Shown: in pieces, positions 47,568 through 54,543 of the stretch
Position numbering within the stretch: position 1 is the first letter of the stretch
Layout: each line of letters opens with the position of its first letter
Source: Streptomyces sp. KL109B
GTDB lineage: Bacteria > Actinomycetota > Actinomycetes > Streptomycetales > Streptomycetaceae
DNA length: 64,000 nt
Reading direction: 5' to 3'
Assembly: GCF_030766935.1 (NCBI RefSeq)
Contig: NZ_JASERL010000005.1
Location: 62,001 to 126,000 of the forward strand
The notes under the pieces: generated by a model
The model's input: only the letters and a program-made list of their open reading frames with translations
Told to the model about the DNA's origin: nothing
Databases searched by the model: none
Made by a program: the position numbers and the translations under genes

Positions 47568-48100
47568 GACTCGCCTCCGAAGATGTCGGGGTGGCTGGTT
47601 TTCCAGGTGGCCCAGTGCGGCATCGGCTGGTCGACGATGGTGTGGGTGCGGTCCATGACCTGCTCCAGCGTCAGCGGGCCGAGCTTTCGGGCCCGGTGGG
47701 TGGGCGGGTCGGGCACGAAGGTCGAGCCGCTGGTCCACATGCAGTTGCGGTAACCCCAGTCGTCGAGCCCGTATTTGATGAAGACGGTGGTGTCCGAGGC
47801 CGCGTCGATGTCGAGGGGACGCTGGTCCATGCGGCGCCCGACTCCGTAGCCGACCCAGTGGTTGCGGTGCTCCTGGATGTAGGAGGCGAGCATCTTGGCT
47901 TCGGTGTCGGTGGGCCGTTCGGCGCTTGCGAACGGCCACGGCGGGTCGAAGGTGTTGCCGGTGTCCGCGCTGGTGCCGAGGTAGGCGGCGATATACCGCC
48001 AGCGGGGGTTGAAGGTGGTGACGACCGGGATCCGCAGCTTGGTGAGCGGATCGGTTTCGATGGCGTCCGTACCGAACGGCCAGGTGGTGTACGTGGTCAC
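47564..48100 (-). CDS. Hypothetical protein
   Basis: 178 residues. Aromatic-rich with many Trp (WRYIAAYLGTSADTGNTFDP). I see no catalytic motif. Conserved-type small-gene operon member; coupled to both neighbours. Confidence 0.4.
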   Translation of the reverse strand: MTTYTTWPFGTDAIETDPLTKLRIPVVTTFNPRWRYIAAYLGTSADTGNTFDPPWPFASAERPTDTEAKMLASYIQEHRNHWVGYGVGRRMDQRPLDIDAASDTTVFIKYGLDDWGYRNCMWTSGSTFVPDPPTHRARKLGPLTLEQVMDRTHTIVDQPMPHWATWKTSHPDIFGGES

Positions 48101-48435
48101 GACGCTTCACCTGCCTCGCGGGGCTGGATCGTCATGTCGTTCTTGTCCGCCCAGGTCCGTGCCTGCTGCTCGCTGTGTTCGGCGATGTGGCGGTCCCAGT
48201 CGGCGTAGCCGTAGGCGTGGTACTCGATCGGGCCGAAGGACACGACAGCTTTGGCGTTTCCCTCGGTGCTGTAGCGGACCTCCAGCCCATGGGAAGCCGC
48301 GTACTCCTCGACCGCCTGGTTGGTGGTGAGCGGCAGCAGGATGTCGGCGACGTAGGGCGTGGGTGCGCCCTCGTTGCTCTCCAGCCAGTCGGCGAGCTGT
48401 CGGAGGCCGTCGATGTACTCGTTGCGGTCGGTCAT
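48097..48435 (-). CDS. Hypothetical protein
   Basis: 112 residues from ATG at 48435. RNEYIDGLRQLADWLESNEG is the opening of a small family seen repeatedly in Streptomyces phage genomes; the rest is strands and a helix. Function unknown. Confidence 0.5.
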   Translation of the reverse strand: MTDRNEYIDGLRQLADWLESNEGAPTPYVADILLPLTTNQAVEEYAASHGLEVRYSTEGNAKAVVSFGPIEYHAYGYADWDRHIAEHSEQQARTWADKNDMTIQPREAGEAS

Positions 48436-48632
48436 CGCACGCCTCCAGGCGTCCAATTCGGGTAGTCGGCTTCGGTGGAGATGGGGGCATCGGGGTGGGT
48501 GACGAGCCAGCCGTCGAGCCGGTACGCGATCCGGTCGGACGGGGAGTTGGTGCGGGCGGCGGCCTCAAGGAGGATCGCGGCCGTCTCCACCCGTGCGAGC
48601 GGCACGTCCAGGGCGGCGATGCCGGCGGTCAT
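48432..48632 (-). CDS. Hypothetical protein
   Basis: 66 residues from ATG at 48632, coupled on both sides by ATGA. Helical first half (VETAAILLEAAARTNSPSDR). Not recognised. Confidence 0.4.
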   Translation of the reverse strand: MTAGIAALDVPLARVETAAILLEAAARTNSPSDRIAYRLDGWLVTHPDAPISTEADYPNWTPGGVR

Positions 48633-49231
48633 GACTGCGCCTCCTCGTCGCGCGGGGTGCACCAGGGGGCGCCGGGGCACTGTCCGAAGCCGTTGTGCTT
48701 CGAGCAGAGGAGGCTCGACGGGTAGTACCCGCCGCCCTTGAGGGGGTCGATGTGGTCGGCCGCGAACTTCATGCCGTTCAGGTAGAGCTCGCTGGCCAGA
48801 GGTGTGTGGGACTCCATGCGGATGTCCTTCGCGGCCTCCTCGACCGCACGGTTGCCGATCGCCCGCTGGAAGTTGAGGACGACTTCCTCGGTGAGGTGGC
48901 GCCGCAAGTAGTCGTCGATCTCGGCAGGTGTCGCGGAGTAGCGCGACGGACGCTTCGCCACCTCGGCCTTCAAGCGCTGGACCTCGGCGAGGAGCGCGTG
49001 CTCGGTGTAGACCGGCAGCGCGCGGGAGCAGCGTGTCCCGCGCTTCTCCGGCTTCAGGTACCGCTGATCGGCAGCCATGTGGGCGCTGATCGTGTCGGGC
49101 TTGTGCGTGAACACGTGGCCCTCGCCCTCAACCCACTCCCAGTCGTGGTGCGTGCGCTGACCGTCGGGCTCGTCGGAGTGGTCGCAGTAGAAACCGACCG
49201 GAGTGAAGGGCTGCGGGATGCGGTCACTCAT
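48629..49231 (-). CDS. Hypothetical protein
   Basis: 200 residues from ATG at 49231. His/Cys residues near the start (GFYCDHSDEPDGQRTHHDWE) and the end (LLCSKHNGFGQCPGAPWC) may bind metal; the centre is helical. Unknown role. Confidence 0.45.
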   Translation of the reverse strand: MSDRIPQPFTPVGFYCDHSDEPDGQRTHHDWEWVEGEGHVFTHKPDTISAHMAADQRYLKPEKRGTRCSRALPVYTEHALLAEVQRLKAEVAKRPSRYSATPAEIDDYLRRHLTEEVVLNFQRAIGNRAVEEAAKDIRMESHTPLASELYLNGMKFAADHIDPLKGGGYYPSSLLCSKHNGFGQCPGAPWCTPRDEEAQS

Positions 49232-49419
49232 GACGCCTCCCCGCGCCGGGTGCCGTACAGGAAGCCCCACAGGGCCTGCCGGAGGTCGACCCAGTCGATG
49301 CCGGTCACCTTCGGATAGCCCTGCGTCTCAAGGACGCTGGCGACATCGAGGACCAGGCCTGTCGTGAACCGGGGGTCGTCGCCCGGGAGCGGGCGGATCG
49401 GGTACTCGCGGGCGTTCAC
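49228..49419 (-). CDS. Hypothetical protein
   Basis: 63 residues from GTG at 49419 (GTGA overlap). Pattern DPRFTTGLVLDVASVLETQG and DLRQALWGFLYG is a helical unit found in several small phage proteins. Confidence 0.45.
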   Translation of the reverse strand: MNAREYPIRPLPGDDPRFTTGLVLDVASVLETQGYPKVTGIDWVDLRQALWGFLYGTRRGEAS

Positions 49420-49658
49420 AGGTCTGCCTCCTCGCCGTCGAGGGCGTCCTGGCAGTCCGGGCACAAGCCGGTGATCCGCCACTCCAGCTGGTAGGCGGCG
49501 GCCTGCGAGGCGTCGAGGAAGACACGCGTCTCGCCCTGCGCGGACACCAGCGGCTGACCGCAGCCGATCGGCGACTTCAGGCAACGCTCCTCACGCACCG
49601 CATCCGCAGGCAAGTCACCGCCCGAAATCGCGGCGAGGAAAGCGGGGATCGAGTTCAT
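49416..49658 (-). CDS. Hypothetical zinc-binding protein
   Basis: 80 residues. CLKSPIGCGQPL and GLCPDCQDAL form two Cys pairs around a strand region. Its ATG overlaps the stop of the antirepressor gene. Confidence 0.45.
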   Translation of the reverse strand: MNSIPAFLAAISGGDLPADAVREERCLKSPIGCGQPLVSAQGETRVFLDASQAAAYQLEWRITGLCPDCQDALDGEEADL

Positions 49659-50476
49659 CGCGCACCGCCCTGCGTCGGCAGGCTGGGGAGTTGAAGCTGT
49701 GCGGAACCACCGAGCCGCTTGTGCAGCTCGTTCAGCCCCTTCACCGTGACCCGCAACTGCGGGGCATCCAGAACCAGTTCACCGGTCCGCGGGTGGTAGT
49801 GGGACTGGGGCAGCTCGGACAGCCAGCGCCGCTCGATCGCGTACTGGTTGGCGCGGTAGCGGTGGTCCGCGTTCTGCACGAACGCCCAGCCGAGCTCGTG
49901 GAGGATCCCGAAGAGCCTGTTGCGGCCCGTCTGGATACTCGGGTCCCGGGACAGGATCTTCGCCGCGTCGCCGTCGCCGACGGCGAAGTCGCCCTCGGCG
50001 GAGGCGAGCGTGTTCCAGGAGTGGGCGGCCGGCTCCAGCTCGGCGACCCGGGCCTCGGCAACGATGCGCGCCTGCTCCGACTCGATCGCGGCCTGGAGGG
50101 CTTCCAGCTTCGTCATCTCGCGGGGCTGCACCGAGTACGAACCCGTGCGGCGGATGGACGGGATGACCTCGTGGGTGATCCAGCGCTTGAAGGCTTTCGC
50201 CTGCGGCTTCCGCGAGCGGAGGATCAGGGAGTAGAGGCCGGGCTCGGAGATGATGGCGAGCTGCTGCGCGCCGCCAGGGGTCTCCAGACTGTGGACCCCC
50301 TTCTCGTCCTCGTCAAGGAGGGCGAGTGAGCTGTGCATGTTGCCGAGTTCGAGGACGTCGGCGACGTCGCGGGCGACCCACCAGGGTTCCGCGTCGATCA
50401 TCACGGACCGCACGTGCTGTGCAATCTCGGGGAAGGTGAACACCAGCGGGGTGCTCGGGGATGGGACCATGGTCAT
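49655..50476 (-). CDS. BRO-type phage antirepressor with C-terminal ANT-like domain
   Basis: 273 residues from ATG at 50476 (AGGAG 9 bases upstream). The Bro-N domain is complete: PWWVARDVADVLELGN, SEPGLYSLILRSRKPQAKAF and KRWITHEVIPSIRRTGSY. After a coiled segment, residues 150-260 (AKILSRDPSIQTGRNRLFGI, then LGWAF and RANQYAIE) are a KilAC/ANT domain. It would counteract the lysogeny repressor. It heads the leftward early operon. Confidence 0.85.
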   Translation of the reverse strand: MTMVPSPSTPLVFTFPEIAQHVRSVMIDAEPWWVARDVADVLELGNMHSSLALLDEDEKGVHSLETPGGAQQLAIISEPGLYSLILRSRKPQAKAFKRWITHEVIPSIRRTGSYSVQPREMTKLEALQAAIESEQARIVAEARVAELEPAAHSWNTLASAEGDFAVGDGDAAKILSRDPSIQTGRNRLFGILHELGWAFVQNADHRYRANQYAIERRWLSELPQSHYHPRTGELVLDAPQLRVTVKGLNELHKRLGGSAQLQLPSLPTQGGAR

Positions 50477-50566
50477 CAGGTCCACTCCTGTTCTCTGAGT
50501 GTCTGGTGTGGATCGAGGCCCTGCTGCCGGTGTGTGGAAGCCCGGTAGTGGGGCCGATTTGCCGCT

Positions 50567-50899
50567 CTAGGCGGCGATGGGCTTGGCGTACTTGCCCGGC
50601 AGGACTTCGCCGTTGGCCTGCACCCAGCGGATGTGCGCCGCAGTCAGGCGCGGCGACTTGCCGACGTAGGTGAAGGGGATCCGGCGTCCGTGGATGGCCT
50701 CGACCACCCAGTTCTCGGTCTTGCCGAGGATTTCGCCGGCCTGCTTGGGGGTGAAGCAGCGCAGTTCCAGGTCATTCGCGGACTGCGTCGTGCTCAGCTG
50801 CTCGACGGCTGCCGTCAGGCGCAGGATCAAGGTCGTGTCGACCGAGGTCTCCGGATCCTGTCGGGCTTCGGTGGGGGGCGCCAGGTCGTTCCTGGTCAC
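50567..50899 (-). CDS. Excisionase-like HTH protein
   Basis: 110 residues from GTG at 50899 (GAGGAG 8 bases upstream). Residues 47-95 (CFTPKQAGEILGKTENWVVE, then RRIPFTYVGKSPRLTAAHI) form the MerR/excisionase winged helix. Its nearness to the integrase and switch makes it the best Xis candidate in the element. It starts inside the 3' part of the repressor-like gene in another frame. Confidence 0.65.
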   Translation of the reverse strand: MTRNDLAPPTEARQDPETSVDTTLILRLTAAVEQLSTTQSANDLELRCFTPKQAGEILGKTENWVVEAIHGRRIPFTYVGKSPRLTAAHIRWVQANGEVLPGKYAKPIAA

Positions 50900-51083
50900 G
50901 GGGCGTCTCCTCGTGGGTGATGGCGGCGATGGGGATGTTCAGACGCTCGGCGTAGAGGCGGAGGGTTACGTCGCTGGCTCCCTGCTGGCCGCGTTCGACG
51001 CGGGAGAGGAAGCCAACGTTTCGGCCGATGTCTTTGGCGAGCCGCTGAAGGCTGATGCCGCGGGACTGACGTATGGCCTTCAT
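50772..51083 (-). CDS. XRE-family repressor or Cro-like protein
   Basis: 103 residues from ATG at 51083 (GGAG 7 bases upstream). Residues 4-58 are an HTH_3 domain (SRGISLQRLAKDIGRNVGFL, SRVERGQQGASDVTLRLYA). The last 40 residues overlap the excisionase-like gene by 128 bases and are Arg/Pro-rich, perhaps only the tail forced by the second frame. It faces the rightward XRE gene across a shared operator region, as in a phage genetic switch. Confidence 0.7.
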   Translation of the reverse strand: MKAIRQSRGISLQRLAKDIGRNVGFLSRVERGQQGASDVTLRLYAERLNIPIAAITHEETPRDQERPGAPHRSPTGSGDLGRHDLDPAPDGSRRAAEHDAVRE

Positions 51084-51091
51084 TGCGTCTC

Positions 51092-51115
51092 CGTTGGGTC
51101 TCACGAGACACAACG
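51092..51115. promoter_or_regulatory. 24-bp imperfect palindrome in the switch region
   Basis: Arms CGTTG at 51092 and CAACG ending at 51115, with inner GTCTC-AC-GAGAC; one mismatched pair. It sits 8 bases upstream of the leftward XRE start, over its likely -10 (TACGTT on the minus strand). CAAC-AAA-GTTG (51122-51132) and two TTGGGTGT copies (51151-51191 region) lie beyond and may be further sites. Confidence 0.65.
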
Positions 51116-51375
51116 TAGGCCCAACAAAGTTGAGGAGGCAAGGGTTCCGGTCGTTTTTGTTGGGTGTTTTTCGGGCTTCATTGGGTGTATCTCGGTAGTC
51201 CCACCCTTAAAGCCCTGGCCATAGATGTACGGAGCGCACAGGTGGTGCACACGCGACGCAACCGCAACGAGGAGTTAACGAAGCAACAAAAAGGGGCCCC
51301 TAAGACCGATCAATCCTGGTCAATTGGGGGATTCGATGGGTGCATGTTGCTTGCCAGTGGTGCATGATGGCCGTC
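51116..51375. other. Divergent promoter region of the lysogeny switch
   Basis: About 260 bases without a gene, between the two XRE genes. A/T-richer than its surroundings, with T runs near 51155 and an AACAAAAAGG near 51290. Contains the TTGGGTGT copies. Start sites cannot be placed exactly by eye. Confidence 0.5.
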
Positions 51376-51927
51376 ATGACAGAGGACCGGACCAAACTGC
51401 AGTGGCCCGAACTCGCAACCGCCATTCGTGCGGCACGCGAGGCCCGCGGCCTCTCGCAGGTCGCCCTCGCTGAGCTCGCAGGCGTCAGCGAAGGCACCGT
51501 CCAGAACCTCGAAGATGACGGACAGCGGCGGAGCCGGATTCCACCGAGCCTCGCCAAGGTCGAGCCGCACCTCGGCTGGACCCCGGGAAGCGGGCACGAC
51601 ATCCTGCGCGGCGGCCAGCCCACCCCGGCAACACCCCCTGCGGATGCACCGCCCCAGTCGGGGAAGGCCCGGGACCGCCTCCGGGATCGCCTCCCTCTGC
51701 GCATCGTCGACGAACTGGAGAGCGATGACGACCTCATCGACTCTCAGGTCATTGAGCTGCCCGGCACCGACGGTGCGCGCATGACGGTGGTCGTCCACGG
51801 GCGCGCCGCCGCCACGCCAGAGCAGATCCAGGAAGCACTACTCGCCTGGCGCCGGGCCGAACGCAATCTCCGCCGGCCATCGGGCGAGGGCGACGCCGAG
51901 CCGCCCGAGTCCGTCAACGGGTCGTAA
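51376..51927 (+). CDS. XRE-family regulator of the switch
   Basis: 183 residues from ATG at 51376; ATG at 51367 or 51364 is possible, and no ribosome site is clear, so translation may be leaderless. Residues 10-45 (ELATAIRAAREARGLSQVAL, AELAGVSEGTVQNLEDD) are a helix-turn-helix. The C-terminal part (ARMTVVVHGRAAATPEQIQE) is a separate small domain. It runs with the integrase, so it may be the lysogeny-maintaining repressor. Confidence 0.7.
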   Translation: MTEDRTKLQWPELATAIRAAREARGLSQVALAELAGVSEGTVQNLEDDGQRRSRIPPSLAKVEPHLGWTPGSGHDILRGGQPTPATPPADAPPQSGKARDRLRDRLPLRIVDELESDDDLIDSQVIELPGTDGARMTVVVHGRAAATPEQIQEALLAWRRAERNLRRPSGEGDAEPPESVNGS

Positions 51928-52032
51928 CTGATCCCTCGCTGATTGCATCCGTTCACTCCCTTTACCACTCGTAAGTGTGGTGTCATATGCAGACGCCACA
52001 CCGGGGGGCGCCCGCGTGGTCTTGGGGGACCT

Positions 52033-52251
52033 ATGTCTGTGCGGGTTCTGTCCGTCTCGGGTATGCCGTTCCGCGTCAAAGTCTGGGTAGAAGACTGCGA
52101 TGACGGCCGCGCCGCCGTGTACGTCGACAAGGCGCTATTGCACGAGTGCGGGCCCGAGGCCCTGGAGGATGCCCTCAACGACACGGCCCGCAGCGGGCAG
52201 AAAGTGGACAGTGCTCAGGTCCGCGCGACGCTGCGCGCCGTCAGCAGGTGA
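52033..52251 (+). CDS. Hypothetical protein upstream of integrase
   Basis: 72 residues from ATG at 52033 (GGGGGAC upstream). SVRVLSVSGMPFRVKVWVED and ALEDALNDTARSGQKVDSAQ. Three bases before the integrase gene and so co-transcribed. A directionality factor is possible but no HTH is visible. Confidence 0.5.
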   Translation: MSVRVLSVSGMPFRVKVWVEDCDDGRAAVYVDKALLHECGPEALEDALNDTARSGQKVDSAQVRATLRAVSR

Positions 52252-52254
52252 GTC

Positions 52255-53571
52255 ATGGCGCACGCCGAGAAGCGGACCTACGACAAGGCCCAACGCAAGT
52301 GGCGCTACCGCGGCAAGTACAAGCTCCCCAACGGCAAGTGGGGGTCCGTCAGCCGCGACGACAACGACCAGCCGTTCTACACGGCACGCTCGGCGGTCGA
52401 GTACGCGCAGGGCCTGGAGTCCGACGTCCGCCGCAAGACCTTCGTCAACCCGCGCGACGGGCGGCTCACCGTTGAGGAGTGGTCCAAGCTCTGGCTCGAA
52501 TCGGTGGAGCTCGGCAACCGCAGCGACAAGTCGTACCGACAGCGCCTGCGTTCCGTCATCCTCCCCCACTGGGGTGCCACCGCCATGGGTGACATCACCA
52601 CCGTCGCCGTCACGACGTGGGAGAAGCAGCTCCGGGCGCGCTACAAGCCCAACTACGTCAAGTCGACGATGTCTGTGATGCGGGTGATGTTCGACGATGC
52701 GGTCGCCTCCAAGGTCCGAGGCGACAACCCCGTTCCCACGCTGCGGTCCAGGCGGCGCGGGAAGTACAAGGGCAAGGAGCAGCAGGACGAAGTCGTCACC
52801 GCGACTCCCCGCCAGATCCTCCTTCTTGCCCGCAACGCGCAGGAGATCCGCGGGCTGACCGGCTACGCCATGGTCGCAACGATCGCCTACGCCGGATTGC
52901 GAATCAGCGAGATGGCTGGCCTGCGCCGTGAACACCTGCTTCTCAAGGACACGGGCTCAGGCTGCCGTCTGCTCGTGCAGCAGCAGCATCAGTACGTCGA
53001 CGGCAAGCCGGCTCAGGTCGATCCCAAGTACGGGTCAACTGGCAGCCTCATCCTCGCCCCGTTCCATGCGGAACTGCTCCGTGAGCTGATCGACTCCCAC
53101 AGCTCCGAGTGGGTGTTCCCTGCGCCGCGCGGTGGCAAGTTGGATACCGGTCAGCAGTTCTACAAGAACACGTGGCGGCGCATCGTCGACGGCAATCCGG
53201 TCCCCCCAGCCGGTGCCGCCTCGCGGGACCGGCTGCCGTCCCTGCACGCCGTGGCCGGCGTCGAGGGGCTCGTGCCGCACGGTGCCCGGCATTCGATGAA
53301 GGTGTGGCTCGACGAGCGGAAGCATCCTCGGGCCGCGGTGGAGGCGCGGATGCGGCACGTGCTGCAGGGCATTGAGGGCGTGTACTCGCATGTGACGCTG
53401 GCGATGGAGCTGGCTATCGCGGCGGATCTGCAGCAGATGTGGGAGGCGGCACTGCGGATGGTCGAGGTCGACCGCCGGGAGTGGGAGCCTGCGCGCTGGC
53501 AGTGGGAACCTGCGCCGTCCGCCGTGCGGGCCCGTAAGTTGATCTCCCAAATGTCTCCCACGGAGACATGA
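52255..53571 (+). CDS. int: Tyrosine recombinase integrase
   Basis: 438 residues. An arm-binding N-terminus (RTYDKAQRKWRYRGKYKLPN) and a core-binding SAM-like domain (residues 70-160) precede the catalytic domain. Active-site residues are visible: Arg216 in AYAGLRISEMAGL, His342 and Arg345 in HGARH, His368 in MRHVL, Tyr377 in GVYSHV. It inserts and, with an excisionase, removes the element. It is the last gene at the right end. Confidence 0.9.
   Translation: MAHAEKRTYDKAQRKWRYRGKYKLPNGKWGSVSRDDNDQPFYTARSAVEYAQGLESDVRRKTFVNPRDGRLTVEEWSKLWLESVELGNRSDKSYRQRLRSVILPHWGATAMGDITTVAVTTWEKQLRARYKPNYVKSTMSVMRVMFDDAVASKVRGDNPVPTLRSRRRGKYKGKEQQDEVVTATPRQILLLARNAQEIRGLTGYAMVATIAYAGLRISEMAGLRREHLLLKDTGSGCRLLVQQQHQYVDGKPAQVDPKYGSTGSLILAPFHAELLRELIDSHSSEWVFPAPRGGKLDTGQQFYKNTWRRIVDGNPVPPAGAASRDRLPSLHAVAGVEGLVPHGARHSMKVWLDERKHPRAAVEARMRHVLQGIEGVYSHVTLAMELAIAADLQQMWEAALRMVEVDRREWEPARWQWEPAPSAVRARKLISQMSPTET
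53551..53569. repeat. 8-bp inverted repeat at end of integrase
   Basis: ATGTCTCC (53551-53558) and GGAGACAT (53562-53569) around CAC, within the last codons of the integrase. TCTCCCA is also repeated directly. It may be an integrase arm site near attP/attR, or a weak terminator. Confidence 0.45.
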
Positions 53572-53667
53572 GCGCCCTTTCGGGACTCCGCGCTGGAGTC
53601 TCACGGGCCGTTCGGATTCATGCAACTGTCCAGCGTGCTGCGGGAAGTTGCCGACTGGCTCACCTGA
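53572..53667 (+). other. Open stretch past integrase: possible attR-side gene remnant
   Basis: After the integrase stop the same frame stays open for 31 codons and ends at TGA 53667; the last part reads GPFGFMQLSSVLREVADWLT. This looks like the C-terminus of a protein rather than random sequence. Many tyrosine integrases target the 3' end of a gene; the rest of the target gene would then lie left of the window. No tRNA is present here. Confidence 0.3.
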
Positions 53668-53685
53668 CGCCTCCGCGCACGACAC

Positions 53686-53726
53686 GGCCGTATTCGGACG
53701 ATCCCCCGCGTCGCCCGAATACGGCC
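53686..53726. terminator. 12-bp perfect hairpin
   Basis: GGCCGTATTCGG (53686-53697) pairs with CCGAATACGGCC (53715-53726). It lies between integrase/remnant and the chromosomal tetR gene. Confidence 0.7.
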
Positions 53727-53779
53727 GGCCCTCCCCGGCACACCACACCCCAACAGGCGGGCGGCCAGGAAGCCCTGAG

Positions 53780-53800
53780 TATAGTTGGCTGCGAGCCAGT
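53780..53800. promoter_or_regulatory. tetR promoter and operator
   Basis: A -10-like TATAGT at 53780-53785 overlaps the dyad GTTGGCT-GCG-AGCCAGT (53784-53800), the usual form of TetR-family operators. It is 18 bases before the tetR start, so autoregulation is likely. No clear -35. Confidence 0.55.
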
Positions 53801-53817
53801 CAACGCAGGAGTCAAGA

Positions 53818-54543
53818 ATGTCCCCCCGCAGCGCATCGGTCAATGAGGAGTTGCGCCGACGTTCCCGCGAACGGCTCCTGCAGGCGACGCTGGAACTCGT
53901 CGGGGAGCGCGGGTACGAGGCGACGACGCTCGGCGACATCGCGGACCGCGCCAGATCGGCGCGCGGCCTCGTCTCGTACTACTTCCCGGGCAAGCGGCAG
54001 TTGCTGCAGTCCGCCGTGCACCGGCTGATGCACCGCACGCTGGAGGAGGCGCTCGAACGGGAGCCGCGGCCCGGGCTCGACGACGGGGACGAGCGGCTCG
54101 CCCGCGCCATCGACGCGATCCTCGGCCTCGCCCGCGACCAACCCGTCCTCATGCGCACGCACATGGCGGGGATTCTGCAGGCCGAGGGCTTTGTGCAGTG
54201 CCCGGAGCAGCAGCGCCTCGCGGAGCTGCTGCGCGAGACCGTCGTCCGGCACGGGACGCTCGACGTCGACACCGACTATCCGCTGCTGCGCGCCCTGTTG
54301 ATGGGCGCCGTGTTCTCGATCCTGGTGCCCGGCGTGCCGATGCCGATGGCGACGCTGCGCGCCGAGCTGTTCCGCCGCTACGAACTGGAGTGGAAGCGGG
54401 GCCACCCGCCGGACGACGAGGATGACGCGTCGTCCGACGGGAGCCCGGCGCACGGCAGACCGGCCGATTTCTCACGGTACTTCGAGCCGCTGGCACCGGC
54501 CGCCAATGGCGGCGATCGTGATGGCGCCGCTCAGCCGAAGTAG
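53818..54543 (+). CDS. TetR-family regulator
   Basis: 241 residues from ATG at 53818 (GCAGGAG upstream). Residues 12-58 (RERLLQATLELVGERGYEAT, LGDIADRARSARGLVSYYFP) are the TetR N-terminal HTH. The C-terminal ligand domain is helical and ends in a long acidic then Pro/Ala-rich tail. The 3' end overlaps the convergent LVIVD gene by 13 bases. The inducer is unknown. First chromosomal gene right of the element. Confidence 0.85.
   Translation: MSPRSASVNEELRRRSRERLLQATLELVGERGYEATTLGDIADRARSARGLVSYYFPGKRQLLQSAVHRLMHRTLEEALEREPRPGLDDGDERLARAIDAILGLARDQPVLMRTHMAGILQAEGFVQCPEQQRLAELLRETVVRHGTLDVDTDYPLLRALLMGAVFSILVPGVPMPMATLRAELFRRYELEWKRGHPPDDEDDASSDGSPAHGRPADFSRYFEPLAPAANGGDRDGAAQPK

Noticed and set aside
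53572..53817. tRNA gene as integration target
   Set aside because: No cloverleaf, T-loop GGTTCGA-type sequence or CCA end could be found on either strand near the integrase.
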